From the NCBI GenBank assembly GCA_948567375.1, contig OX419756.1, positions 55,752,333-55,816,332 on the forward strand: DNA of 64,000 nucleotides. Direction: 5' to 3'. Position numbers and translations under genes: made by a program. This document shows, piece after piece, positions 49,083 through 61,311 of this stretch. This DNA comes from Lunularia cruciata. Lineage: Eukaryota > Streptophyta > Marchantiopsida > Lunulariales > Lunulariaceae. A model generated the notes under the pieces. It was given only the letters and a program-made list of their open reading frames with translations, did not search any database and was not told where the DNA came from. The number at the start of each line of letters is the position of its first letter. The stretch's first letter is position 1.

Positions 49083-50003
49083 CATGTGTGATACCCGCAT
49101 TTTATTTTTTTAAAGTTTTTGTTCTATTTGGAAAAAGAAGTGTACATACAAAGTTGTGTTGAACCCAAATAGCACTAAAAGGAAAAAAATTTGTCTTTGG
49201 TTTGTTACCTAAAGTAAAGTGACTTTGTGTCAGACGCAAAGTACTCAGATCAGATCTGTCAAAGTTCAACCCAAAGTAAGGAGACCTCGCCTTGGGGTGA
49301 TCAACTTGATGCAAAGACAAAGTGACAGATTTCCTTCCGGTTGGAAATTCAAGAATTGTACTGCAAAAAAAAATGGCTAAGGAAAGAGCAGGAGAAATCT
49401 ATAGTGACAAGAGAAGTGCATGTAGAAGGTGTGATTTCTTGGTAGACAAGCCTTCAAAGAATGATTGAGAAATGTCGGACTATAAAGTTAGGTTTTGAAT
49501 CAAGAACAAGACAAATGACGAGTGAATTTCCTTTGCCTTTGCGGAGTCATCTTGAGGGAGACCAAGGAAGAGGAGTGGTAGTGAGTGAAGTTGTGAAGAA
49601 TTCAAAGAGATTGGGAGTTGCAAGTCAAGGGGATGAGAGAATTGTCTTGTAGAAGCACATCACTAAAGAGAGTAAAATGAAGGGAATTAGGAAGTGCCCT
49701 ACACTAGTGTCAAGAAACCCCATGATTAGGAGGTTAGAAGTGATGGTTCGCATCAAAGTTCTTAGTAGAATTTGCATTACTTTCCTCGCATGGAATTGGA
49801 ACTTGAGTTTTCCCAATTTCATGGTAGAGATTGCGGCTAGTAAGTGTGTAGATGGGCCGACAATAATTGGAAAGAGAGGCAATCCGGCTCGATAGATAGA
49901 GTTGGATTGGAGACTGGTGTTAGGAAGAGAGAGTGGGGAAGAGCATGGAGCCACGTTCTTGGGGAAGGGAGAAGTCACAAAATAAACCCAAGAGGTCAGG
50001 AAT

Positions 50004-51889
50004 TTGTTCACCTTGAAGCGCACAAAGAATGGGTACAAGGTGGAGACATATCAAGACCCAGTACAAAGAAGTATTGTAGGTGCAATGATGGCAATATTTA
50101 AATCTGAGCGCACTACCTACATTACAAAGCAAAAGGTGGTGTTCAACCACAAGATGTTTGTAAGAGAGCCGATCAATTCGGCAAAGTGTTTCTATCAGTG
50201 GACGAGGCAGATGGTGTTGAATTGGATGACTTTGACACCACCACATTACTTTATGCCTTTCAAAGCACACTTCTACCTTGGGTTTAATTTGTTAAGCAAC
50301 GATGAGAAGAAGAAGTTTGTCTCGCATTTCCATCTCAATCTGTGTCAAGTAACTGACGACAAAGAATAACAATACATTTGGCAATCAAGAAGCAATGATG
50401 AACAAGAATAAGACGGGATCGGAAGATGCAAGAATTATGCAAGAATGGGATAGGATTGGAAGATGCAAGAATTATGCAAGAACGAGACAAGATCGGAAGA
50501 TGTCGGTACTCTTGCCAAGCAAGAAGAAGAGAAGTCAACCCAAGGTGGAAAGCTTTACAATGCAGCTCCTAAAATTAAGAAGAATTGGGCAAAGAGAAGG
50601 GAAGCAAATCTAGAAGATTGTACCAAAAGAAGCGAATCAAAAGGCAAAGCAGACTTTGCATTGAAGGGATTGGAGGAAGAAGAAGTGGAATTAACCCTAT
50701 GGAGTGAAGAGTCCAATGAGGAGAGTGAGGGTGAACCCGGGGTGTGGAAAGATGAAGAGAAGGAGCTTTCTTTGCAAGAAGAAATTGACCAATAGTAGGA
50801 AAAAGAAGAGATTATGGTGGAGTTAGCAAATATATGAGAAGAAGGATTGGTGGCTAAGCCAATGAAGTATACGCCAGAAGGAGAATGTTTAAAGGCAGCT
50901 TGGCAAATCATAAATCTGGATGATGAAGAAAGTTTGGAGGACGATGTATCCTTGATAGTATGAAGATCCCAACTTTGTAGTAAGGCATTGAACTTGGAAG
51001 GGAAGAACCAGATCGCTGAAGTCCTAAAGAGAAGGTAGAAGAAGAAGCAGGGTGTGAGGGAGTAGAGTACCTTCAAGATGTGGTATGTCCATTGTTGTTG
51101 CAGATGAAGAAGAAGAAGGAGGAGATGGAAAGTAGACATCCCGATGTGTAGACTGTATTGCAAGTGCTGAAGAGACTAGAGTCGGAGAATCATAAGTTGC
51201 AGGAGAGTCTGATCAAAGGAGAGGAGGAAAGGGAGATATTGCAAGTAGACACAGCATTGTAGAAGAATATCAACGGGAATCTACAAGAGAAGTTTGAGAA
51301 GCAAGGAAGAGTGCTAGCAATGAAAGTGAAGGAGGTTACGCAAGAAAGACTTTGGGTAGAGAAGTTACAAGCTGAAGTAAAGTTGGAGCAAGAAAATAGC
51401 AAGGAATCGGTGGAAGCTAAGGAAGAAGAGCTTGACACATTTTGATAGAGGGTAGAAGAGAAGACAACAGCCTAGCAACGGGAATTGACTAAGCACCATC
51501 AAGAAGAAGGAAGGCCATGAGATCTAGTGCAGATGTTAGAGGCAAAGATTGATCGGTATGTGAAGGAGTTGGAGGATCACACAACGGAGTATGAGGAGGA
51601 ATTGAAGATAAGTAAAGTTGTGATGGAGGAGGAAAGACAGAGGAAGCAATTGGAGGACTCAGTTGAATAAGCAATTGTGGAATTGAAGGTGAGATTAACC
51701 ACGGAATTTGAAGTAAGAATGGAAGAATCAAGGCTACATGAATTGCTTGTGCAAGAGACGAGGAGTAAGAATGCAAAGAACAAGGACTTGAGTGCCTTGT
51801 TAACCAGTCTTAGAGCTTGGAGTGATAGGAAGATGTTAGATGTAGAGAATAACCTTTCTATTAGGCTCGTTTTGATTAAGTTAGAGTAA
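50004..51889 (+). pseudogene. Unit D reading frames: unknown protein with coiled coil
   Basis: Broken frames of one or two ancestral proteins, family not recognised. 50004-50369 has real protein character (helical, Trp/Phe-rich, ending in SHFHLNLCQVTDDKE). 50463-50795 is acidic (GLEEEEVELTLWSEE). 51190-51889 reads as Glu/Lys-rich coiled coil, broken by several TAG and TGA codons. Gag precursors and plant structural proteins can both look like this, so no function is assigned. Confidence 0.45.
50417..50500 (+). repeat. 39-bp tandem repeat in unit D
   Basis: Two units containing GGAAGATGCAAGAATTATGC plus a partial third, GATCGGAAGATG. They fall between two overlapping reading frames. Confidence 0.85.
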
Positions 51890-52941
51890 GATAATCTTCA
51901 GAATTGTGTACATATCAGACCCAAAGTAAGAGAGATAGGAGTGCAAGTGTCTTTGGATTTGATGCTTGATACTTTAAAGAAGAGTGGGTTACAAGATAAA
52001 GAGGTAGATAGATTACCTATGCGGTTAATTACATATCAAAGTGAAGATATGTTAGAATTGGTAGACGTTGGAAGTTATAGAACCTGAAGTACATGAGGTG
52101 AAGAGACCTTCCTGGAGTTTGGAAGCCAAAGGTGAGGTAGACATCGGATCAGATTAGATCAATTTTGAGATAGGAAGAGGCATATATGAAGAGGTGCATT
52201 TTCATTTTGGATCTCCAGTGGGTAAAGTTGTTAGGAAGTAGTTTAGGAAGTTAGATAATTGTCAAGTGCTCTGCCTATTTAAAGGAGGCCTTCGCAGTAA
52301 AATATTGTTCTTGAGAATAGATAAAGCAAAGTATTGTGAAGCAGTGCTCATTGCTTGAGCTTAATTTTGAGTCAATTTTGTGTTTTTGTGTTTGTGAGTG
52401 TGTGGAGAAATTTGAAGTGCAAGTAAGTGTGTTTGTTGGAGGTTGGATTCCGCAGCCTTGATCTTCATTCTCTTTGTTTGATCTTTAGTGAAGTTCAATC
52501 TGAGCAATGCCTTGATAGATCTGAGAGGAATTGTAGTGTTGGTGAGTTTTTATGAGTGCAGCGCTGAGTTGATGTGAAGCAATTTTGATTGAGGAAGTTG
52601 TGCCTGCAATAGAAGGGTGGAACACAATTCAACGGTGAAGTAGTCCTATAGTGAAGTAGCCAGTTTTGAGAGAGATTGGATCATCACAATCAAGATTATT
52701 TGGAAAGATTTGAGAGATTTATGATTATGGGTGACAAATTGTTATGACAAGATTGCAAGTCAATGCTTGTTACTCTTTTTGGGGTGTAGTTTCTACCTAA
52801 GAGATTAAAGAAGAACTCAATAAGAACTAATTTGGATACTTTGCTTTGTATTTGGACATTTCTGATTTGTATCTTTGCTTGAACGAACTTTACTTACCTG
52901 ATTACCACAAAATTGATATTTGCCGAGTTGTCACAACATGG

Positions 52942-53470
52942 CCTTAATAAACAAAAAATGAAGAATGCATATCCTTTGCCTCAAATTGATGACTTGCTAA
53001 ATCAATTGAGTGTAGCACAATACTTTCCCAAGTTGGATCTCTAAAGTGGTTATTTGCAGATTCTTATTGATAAGGAGGATGTGCAAAAGATTACCTTTTA
53101 CACAAGGAATATGCATTTTGAATGAAGAATTCTACCATTTGGGCTCACTAATGCTCTAGCAATCTTCATGGATAAGATGCATCAAGTGTTAGATGGGCTA
53201 TTAGATTGATATATGTTGATGTTCTCGGGTGTATTTTAATCTATAGTAAGATAGAGATGGAACACATGAATCACATGTAAGAAATCAAAGTGTGCTTTTT
53301 GGTCGAAGGAAATTACCTTCTTGGATCATAAGGTCCCATCGGAGGGGATCAAGATAGAAGAGGAGAAAATCAAGGCCATTATTGATTGACCTTCTTCAAA
53401 GGATACCATAAAAGTATGGGAATTTAGTTGATTGGTAAGTTTTTATCAACAATTCATCCATTATTATGTT
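52942..53470 (+). pseudogene. Element C RT, continued after the nested insertions
   Basis: The RT that stopped at 42368 resumes: LNKQKMKNAYPLPQIDDLLN, FPKLDL-stop-SGYLQILIDKED and ILPFGLTNALAIFMDKMHQV. The join restores the order expected for Ty3 RT (CIDD before GLNKQ), and CATGG is present on both sides of the inserted block. Stops and frameshifts are present, and it is interrupted again at 53475 by an R1 solo LTR. Confidence 0.88.
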
Positions 53471-53474
53471 CATG

Positions 53475-54210
53475 TGTAATACTCTAAGGACAAGAGAAGA
53501 GAGAAAACACAGATTGCACACTCAAACAATCGATGCCCCAAGGGAGCACCTTCTCTTTATTATATAGACAAAGAGGATCTCCGCCAAGGAAGCTCCACCA
53601 TAGGATTAGGGACACAGATAGGTGACATGTCAGCAAGCTCCACCCTTGGATTACTTACTTGGATGGGTGACATGTCTGGTCTAGGTCCTATCTGGTTGGT
53701 CAAACAAGCTTTGACCGGAGGGAATCTTTTAGGGAAGCTTCCTGTAGGAATCTCAGAATCACATGAGTAAGGAACCGTTAGAAAGCTCTCGATGAGACAA
53801 AGCAGGGGGAGGGAAGGCTAGCCTTTCCTCTGTTGGGGGGGAATCTACACATTTTGAGGCCTAATTCATCCGTTTAGGCCTCCGAAATTGCCTTCAAAGA
53901 TTTTAGGCATATTTTGGTTCCTACTCTATTAGTAGAAGTCCCCTTTTGGTGATATCTCTTTCTGATTTGTTTAGTCCATCATGTGTAACATTTTTCCAGA
54001 TATTACCAAAACAATTCTCACCTTTAAATCATATGTCTAGCTATTGGTTCTAAGGTTCTCAAGTCTATTTTGGTTTTTGCCCTATTAGTAGAAGTACTCC
54101 TTTGGTGATACTTCTATCTTATCTATTTTTACCATCATGTATAACATCATTCTAGATGTTACCAAACCAAATTTCCCATCTAGATCATATTGCTAGCTCT
54201 TGGTATTACA
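53475..54210 (-). mobile_element. R1-family solo LTR with perfect TCATG target duplication
   Basis: A 736-bp LTR, minus orientation, with ends TGTAATAC and GTATTACA and flanks TCATG at 53470-53474 and 54211-54215. It lies in the pol of element C between RT and RNase H. Like the copy at 4673-5410 it carries two tandem U3 repeat copies and keeps CpG, so it is a young insert. It contains the TTTATTATATAGAC promoter block. Confidence 0.94.
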
Positions 54211-54215
54211 TCATG

Positions 54216-56230
54216 TGGTTGCACCATTACCCAATCTATTGGGGAAGACTTCAAACTTTCAATAGACCACTAAGCACAAATAAGCATTCTAAAAAAATGG
54301 TGTCTTCAAGATCTATTCTTCAACCATATGATCCTCAAATACCTTGTGTAGTGGATTTTGATGTTTTCAACTTTGCCATTGGAGCTATGTTGTTTTAGGA
54401 ATTTCTAGATGGGTTACATCCTATTGCCTTTGTGTCTCACCGCCTAAACACCACATAAAGAAATAACTCTGCTCAAGATCAAGAACAACTAGCAACGATA
54501 TATGCCACCAAAGTACAAAGGCATATCTCTCGAGGAAACAACTAATGATGCAAACCAATCACAAACCCTTGTTGCAGACATTACATTTGGAGCACATGAA
54601 GAGTTGACATCATCAATAGGAGTAACAACTATAGTTATTTGACACCAAACTTGAGTATAAACCTGGTAGGTTCCTTGTCATCCTTGATGCACTATCATGA
54701 CTACATGATTTGAAGACTCTTTCTCTCATCACGACAACAATTTGCAAAAATGTCAATTGACTTAAAAGTCCAAATCTAGCTCAAGATTACTTTACAAAGT
54801 GACCTCTTCTTTTAGATGGTAAGAGGTCATCTTGTAGTTCACAAAAAAGAATACAACATCTTCTCCTTCAAGGAATGCCTTCTACTTTATGAGAACAAAA
54901 TCTATGTTCCGGACAGGATGATCTACGACTTGTGCACTTTTAAGAAGCCCATGACTTACCAATCAATGGTCACATGGTGGTGGATAAGACCTTGGGCACC
55001 CTACAACATCAATGGTGGTGGCCAACATGACAAGATGTTTAAGAGTTTGTTTGATCTTGTGAGAGTTAGCAATGCAACAAGAGTAACAAAAAAAATTTGA
55101 ATGGACTCCTTTAACCGCTTCTTATCCTATTTTCTCAATAAAAACAAGTGAGTTGAGATCTCATCACATCCTTGCCCAAGACAAAATAAGGTCACATGGC
55201 AATCGTGGTGTTTGTCAATAAGTTTAGTAAGTAAATTCATTTGGCACCAACCTTTGATATAGTGGATGTTCTAATATTGATCTAGATCTACTTCAATAAT
55301 ATCTTCAAGCATCGTAGGATACCTTGTGTACCCATCTCCAACCATAATCCTTGATTCATCAAAAAAATTTAACAAACATTCTTCTAGCGTCTCGGCACCA
55401 AGCTTGCATTGTCCATGGCCTATCATTTTCAAACTGATGGACAAACCAAATGTGTAAATCACACCTTGAAAGATATAATTTGTATTTTTGTCAATGTTCA
55501 TTGCATCAATTGGGATGAATCTATTGTAGCTTTTGAGTTTGTCTACAATAATTCAAAAAATATAAGCACCAAATTCTCTTCCTTCTTTAATTTTGGCTAA
55601 TGTCCACTTGTTCTTGATTCGCTTCTTACTCCTCTTCCATCTCATGTCCCTCATACCTCTACCTTTTTGACCAAACAATCCCAATCCCTACAACAAGCCA
55701 AATCTTATCTCTTTATTGCTCAAAATTATCAAAAATAATACATGGACAAACATTGTTGTGATCTCACTTTTCAACTTGGTTATAAGATCATGCTTTATTC
55801 TACTAACGTACCCTATCCACTTGATACCCAAGTTTATAAACTTGCTCTTAATTGGATAGGTCTATTTGATGCCACCTAAATTATTACTTTTGTTGTGTAT
55901 CAACTTACCTTACCTTGTGATATAGGAATCCACTTTGTCTTTCATATTTCCAAGTTGAAACTCTTTGTTTCTAATTCATTTTCCTTTTTCTCTTGTGTCC
56001 ACCTCCTTCTTCCTCTTGTCACTATCAACAATCATGAGTAGTATGAAGTTGATAGTATCCTTGCACGTCACTACATTCAACGTGACCACCAATAACATAT
56101 TGAGTACAAAATCCTTTGGAAAGAATATCCTCTTCATGATACTACTTAGGAGTCTCTTTCTCATCTCCAAAATGAAAAAGAGGCCATCCAAGAGTTTGAA
56201 GCTTCCATGGTGACAAGGACATCATCAACT
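54216..56230 (+). pseudogene. Element C RNase H and integrase relic
   Basis: Plus strand. RNase H: QIPCVVDFDVFNFAIGAMLF then HPIAFVSHRLN (about 54330-54455). Integrase: a core with FSK and HLAPTFDIVD (about 55225-55262), MAYHFQTDGQTKCVNHTLKD (about 55412-55470; the usual Glu of TERVN is Lys) and FVYNNSKNISTKFSSFF (about 55540-55590). A C-terminal, chromodomain-like region with IGIHFVFHISKLKLF-type sequence (about 55925-55965) follows. Stops and frameshifts throughout. Confidence 0.85.
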
Positions 56231-56245
56231 AGCAATAGGGGAATA

Positions 56246-56715
56246 TATAATAATATGGAGTTTACATACAAGTTAATCAAGACTAACAAAATTATAAATA
56301 AGTCAAATCAGCCAAGAATTATAAGAATATTCAATAAACATCTACAAAGTTACTTGGTACCTTCCAATTATTGGGTAATGTACATATCAAATAAGAGGAA
56401 GTTTCTTGGGAAGCTTCTTGGCTAGCTTAGTTTGCATGCCAAGTAGGTGGTTTCTAGGAGAAAGCTTCTTGTGAAGCTTCTAGACTAGTTTAGCTTACAT
56501 GCCAAATAAACGGCTTCTAAAAAGAAATTTTGTGAGAAGCTTCCCAATTAACTTGGCTTGCACTCTAAGAAGGTGGTTTTTCGGAAGCTTCTTGAGAAGT
56601 TTTTCAAGAGCCTTGTATGTTCCCCATAAACATCAAAGCCCAAGCTCATGCTAGACATTTAGAGTTTCCCTCATTCAAGAGTCCCAATGTGATCTTTCAC
56701 TCCAATCTTCCATTC
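56246..56715 (+). mobile_element. 3' LTR of element C (R2 family), end eroded
   Basis: Starts TATAATAATATGGAG (ancestral TGTAACAATATGGAG, with transitions) after a purine-rich AGCAATAGGGGAATA, and matches the 5' LTR at 40496-40991 up to about 56715. The last 30 or so bases do not match, so the true end and the right target duplication are lost or not recognisable. Confidence 0.85.
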
Positions 56716-57333
56716 TTAGATATCTCCATATCACCATGTTTCATACCTTCTCCACTCTATTAGGGCCATGCATACTCTTACAATTATTAGACAAGTGGTA
56801 TAGAATGCAAATAGCTCTCTCCAGAGCCATGGAAGATTGTGGTCTTGTATTGCAAGAAGTGATTGTATTGACAACATATTTAGTAGTATGAGCACTAGTG
56901 GACTCCTTATTGGTTAATAGGTTCTTACACAAGAGTTGTCTTTTTTTACTAGCACCTATCACAATAGTTAACTCTAGTTCCCATGAATTCCAATCATATC
57001 TTTGGTTGGCTTGTGACTCATTGTTAGGAACCACATGTATAGCACTACCCCAATTTGTTGACTTTCTATCCTTAGACTCTAGGACGGTTCATGCAAATCT
57101 TAGTGAGCATATATGCACACACGTTTACTAGCATTCTCAAAGAGGTGCATGTTCTTGATAGAGTTACAATTTGCTCTTGTGGAAGGATAAGATTTGGTGC
57201 TTGGTTTTATTTCTCTCCTTTGATAGAGGAATTTGTTTACTTGGTACCATATCACTTCACAATTGGGATAGCCACATCTAGTACTTTTAGGGCTATCATA
57301 CTAATATGCATGTTGTTTTTATTTAAGACACAT
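56716..57333. other. Spacer between element C and H2
   Basis: An open minus-strand frame at 57034-56741 (NQRYDWNSWELELTIVIGAS) has fairly protein-like composition, and the plus strand at 57180-57300 is also open. Neither matches a family I know. Probably decayed coding sequence of an unidentified element or gene. Confidence 0.35.
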
Positions 57334-57336
57334 AAT

Positions 57337-59964
57337 AGGGGGTTTCAAAAACAATTTTATGAATTTTTGTCTATTTTCATATAAATTATTACAAAGTATT
57401 GACTAAATCAGTACAATGTGCAAACACGAGGAAGAAAGAGTCCCACTACAGAGTTCTGGCTAAGTTCCTTATTATTAGCAAACTCTAGAAAAGGTAGTTT
57501 GTAGAAAACAAGGGATATGGAGTTTTCAATTGTCACACCATAACGCATTAATTACATATTAGGGTTAATAAAGTGTGTGGTTTTGGGTGAATATGGTTTA
57601 CATCGGTTGCCACCCAATGTAATGTGTTAATTTAGAATTAAATGAGATTTTGCTCATTGTTGCTTGTCACTACTTGTCCTTGCTCATTGCTTCTTGTCCT
57701 TGCTCATCCTTGCCTATCATTGCTCATACCCACTTGATGGTGCTTGTAGCCGCTTGTTGCCATTGGTAGTTGCTCATTACAATATTGTTGGTAGCTGTTT
57801 GTTGCACGGGTAGCCGCTTGATAATGTGTTAGTTTAGGATTAAATAGGACTTTGCTTGTTGCTACTTGTAGCCGCTCAAAGCCTCCAGAACTTTTCAATA
57901 CATTTGCCTACCCAGCTCGGTGGACCGAGCAGATAATCTTCTTCTTTCTACTTGGCGGTCTTGTTCCTAATTAGATAATATAATCTTGTTGTGTGTCTAG
58001 TACTCTCTTGTAATGTTTCTTTGCAATAGATGTTGAGTCCTTCATTGAGAAATGGACGGTGCCTTATTTATTGATTGGACAGAAAAATCAAACACTAGTT
58101 ACCATTAATCTAACTCAAATTAAGCACATTGTTTATCTTGCTTGAAGAGAGTTAATGAAATCGTAGGGGGGCTCAAAGGTCCGCATACATATATATGTGT
58201 TGTGAAGGACGGGCAAAAATTATATTTGTGAGCAAGGGGAGAATTTCTTGCATCATAAGTCTGGCTTGAGGATTCATGATGATACAATTTGAAGCTAATC
58301 TAGAGAGTTTCACTAGTTCCGATCTTGAGCACTTCTAGTAAGGACCAAGTAAGGGTCTATTAAGTGGTTAAACCAATCATTATGTAACCTTGAAATAGCT
58401 AGAGCAGCGAGGGTAATTCTACTCTTACATGTCTACTGAAATCCACAACTAGCATACCGGAAGCAATTCTAACAATATTATGCTAAGTTTGTAAACGACA
58501 CTCTTGGCTATGAGTTGAAATGTCTACACAAATTGGTGATCAATCTAACTGCTAGATCTTTAGCTAGATAAATTATGGTCCTACAAACGCCAAACTCTAT
58601 AACCTTGACAGTGGGCAGATGATGGGCCATCTAGGGTTTGTTTTAGATTTCCACTCAAAACATATTTGTATATTGGCGTTGGCTCACCTAGAACTAGGGA
58701 GTAGTGTATGAGTTGTATCAAGCTGGGCTGCTTGCTTTAGGAGATGATCTCAAGCTCAAACTAAGGTTTTCTAAGAACCTCCCAGGCTTAATAAGCTCAA
58801 CAAAATTTTTATTGTCAAACTCCTTGAACATGGTTCAAGGATTTTTCACAATAATTGGTCCCAAGGTACACTACCTTTGACTTTGTAGTCTTTCAAGTAA
58901 TCTTTAGAAGTTATTGCCTATTCCCTAAGACAAATATCAAGTGTGCACCTGATACATCCATCAATGCTCTTGTTGTGAGTTTCCTCATAACCAGCCAAAA
59001 TTGGTAGCAGAACCTGTATGTTTGCATCACCTGGTGGTTGATCACTTAGAAATACTTCCAGCTTGACCTTAATCAAGTCCTTGATGTCGTAGTATCTTGG
59101 TGACTCCCAAATGTTTGACAACATTGAGGAATAAGTTGTGTCAAATATTGAAATATCTCTACTCAATGACAGCCGGGATCTCCTTTCCAGAATGCTCCAG
59201 GAGTGCCAAAATTCATGGACACAAAGAAATATTCTAGCGCAAAGCTCAAAACTCATTGGCACCCATAGACGCTCATTGGCACCTGAAGCCGCGTGTGGCC
59301 GTGGGTAGTTGCCCATTACCTCATGGATGATTGCTCATTGCCACGGTAGCTGTTTGATAGCACCAATTGATTTTGCATCCAAATGCAAGCTTGTATTGCA
59401 ATCAAGTTTTTGCTAAACTTTTGTTGCTTTTTTGGAGCAAAATTCTTTGACCTCCAATTAATTTCTTGGTTGCCGCAAGACAATGCAAATCATTTTCCAT
59501 AACTTGTGCTATCTCTCTTGCCGCATTAATCTATGGAAATGAACCATTGCATCGATGCAAAACTACCAAACCCACTGGTTTAGTTTATTGACAAGAGCAT
59601 TTGCACACAACATTCACATTTGCAAATGGTGAATTTGAATTTGAATAGTTGAGAGCGTCATGTTGGCCAAAAATTTCATAAATCCCACTTTAAAGAATCA
59701 CCCACCAAAAACATATGTTAATTCTCTCAAGAAGCCATATCACCTCTTTTGACAATCATTTATTTCACTACGAAAATCCTAAATATCCGTAATATAGTGC
59801 CTGATTTTTATAAATGAATGCAAATTGCACGTGATACACCGTAAAACAATTTATGATGCATTCATTTATTAGCACCTCATCTCCTTACATAATTCACTAG
59901 AAATAGTTATGAAGTTTGTTATTTATTTTTTAGAAATCCGTCAAAACTATTTCTAAAACCCCCT
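57337..59964. mobile_element. H2: 2.6-kb non-autonomous Harbinger relative of H1
   Basis: Left end AGGGGGTTTCAAAAACAAT (57337) and right end complement AGGGGGTTTTAGAAATAG (59964) match the H1 ends. The same AAT (or TAA, shifted by one) flanks occur at 57334-57336 and 59965-59967. About 230 bases at the left and 500 bases at the right are collinear with H1 (for example TCAATTTCTTGGTTGCCGCA-like sequence near 59460). GCCGCTTG-type array remnants lie at 57640-57890. It has no transposase or MYB-like gene; the centre is unrelated to H1. Confidence 0.8.
58918..59316 (-). CDS. Open reading frame of unknown origin inside H2
   Basis: A 132-codon frame with balanced composition, including RLSLSRDISIFDTTYSSMLS, IKVKLEVFLSDQPPGD and IQVLLPILAGYEETHN. 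No family was recognised. The transposon centre where it lies is not shared with H1, so this may be a captured piece of host coding sequence or an exon of a larger gene. The first about 25 residues overlap array-derived sequence, so the true start is uncertain. It may no longer be expressed. Confidence 0.35.
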   Translation of the reverse strand: MGNYPRPHAASGANERLWVPMSFELCARIFLCVHEFWHSWSILERRSRLSLSRDISIFDTTYSSMLSNIWESPRYYDIKDLIKVKLEVFLSDQPPGDANIQVLLPILAGYEETHNKSIDGCIRCTLDICLRE

Positions 59965-61311
59965 AATGCATCCACATTTTCCGTTATGCTATAGGGGAAG
60001 AGTTCACTAGAGTTCATGATGCCCTTCAAGACACAATAGCTTAAATCTTATTATCCACTTGTTCCTAGGTTCAAATTGAGTGATGGTTGAACCTACCAAT
60101 ACTTCCTCTTAGGAGAGGAAGGGTAGACATAGTCTCATTCATAGATGGTTGATATACCTTGTTTGATGTGGTGGTTGTGAACCCACTCCGACCATAATGC
60201 TTGGTTAGAGTAAGCTCACAAGTGAGAGCTTTAATGACCATTGTCACTAAGGAGAAAGGAAGACCAATACATACCATGAATTACCTCTAAGATCTTAGTC
60301 CCATTGACAATAGAGATTTTTGGTCATCTTTATTACCACTTTGACAATCTTCTTTACAATGCAACACGGGGTTCCTATATTGGAGAGGAGCACTACTATC
60401 TTGCTATAAATGATTACCTCTTACTTTTGGCATGAGTGTTCATCACCTTACAATGATCATAGGTATTGGTTTTCATTGATGGGCAATGGTAGTAGGAGCT
60501 CTCATTATGACTAGGCTCTTGCCTCCCTATCTACCAAATATACTTTTGGAGTACCTATATCATATAATTTAGGAGTAGGTTACTTTGTTTCTTTTAAAAT
60601 GTAATGTTTATGCATTTGTTTCTCCTTGGACTTTGTGTCCCTTTGGATTAGGTCTTTGGCTCTATTCCTCCATCTACATGTTTTAGTTTTTTTGTGTTCT
60701 CTTTTTTTGTTTGGAATATTCTATTTGTCCTTCTAGCCTTTCATGTTGTCATAAAAAGGATATAGAGAGAAATTATTCACTCCTACTAAGGTGGAGTCCT
60801 CCAACTTTTCTTCTAAGGTAAAATCTTAAGATCAGACTTAAGAAAGTTTTCTATAGATTTTGAGTACAACACTTTGGTATGAGGATGGTTAGAGTTCATG
60901 TGATCAATAACTGGAATTTTTAATATTTTCCTTTATTTTCTCTTTATTTTTAATCTAAGTATATTTTCCAAAAGAATTTCTCTATTCTTGATTTCTTTAA
61001 TAAACATCATGGAGAAATGAAGCTCATCTTCTACTTCATGCATTAGTTGCACTTAAAAAAATTTGAATACAAAAACACTAATTGAGTGTCCAAATCATCA
61101 ACACTTAATAAATCATTGGTAAAATATCTATGTTTTCAATGTTCTGACTAAGCAATACGCAATTACCTACTAATGAAGCTAAGGCCAAAAGGTTTAATAT
61201 GAATTTTGATTGTATCTAGAGAAAACAGATAGACTTCTATGCAATGGCTTGTTTCTAGTGAATATTGATGTACTTCACTTTACATGTTCAAATCCTATGT
61301 CTATTAAGAGG

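Larger units (their letters stand above)
49087..52935 (+). mobile_element. Unit D: 3.85-kb TG...CA element without pol
   Basis: Begins TGTGATACCC and ends TTGTCACA, giving short inverted ends as in LTRs. It is flanked by TCATG (49082-49086) and ACATG (52936-52940), a 5-bp duplication with one change. Inside are plus-strand frames: 50004-50369 (with FNHKMFVREPINSAKCFYQW and FYLGFNLLSNDEKKKF), then about 1.4 kb of Glu/Lys-rich, coiled-coil-like frames to 51889. No RT, RNase H or integrase is visible. A TATTTAAAGGAGGCC promoter-like block at about 52269 lies 650 bases before the right end. I see no direct terminal repeats. It could be a very large solo LTR or a gag-only non-autonomous element. 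CpG is retained, so it is among the younger inserts. Confidence 0.65.

Noticed and set aside
49625..51163. Long minus-strand frames in unit D (Ser/Phe-rich)
   Set aside because: They are the antisense of Glu/Lys-rich coiled-coil coding sequence, which commonly gives Ser/Phe/Leu-rich open frames.
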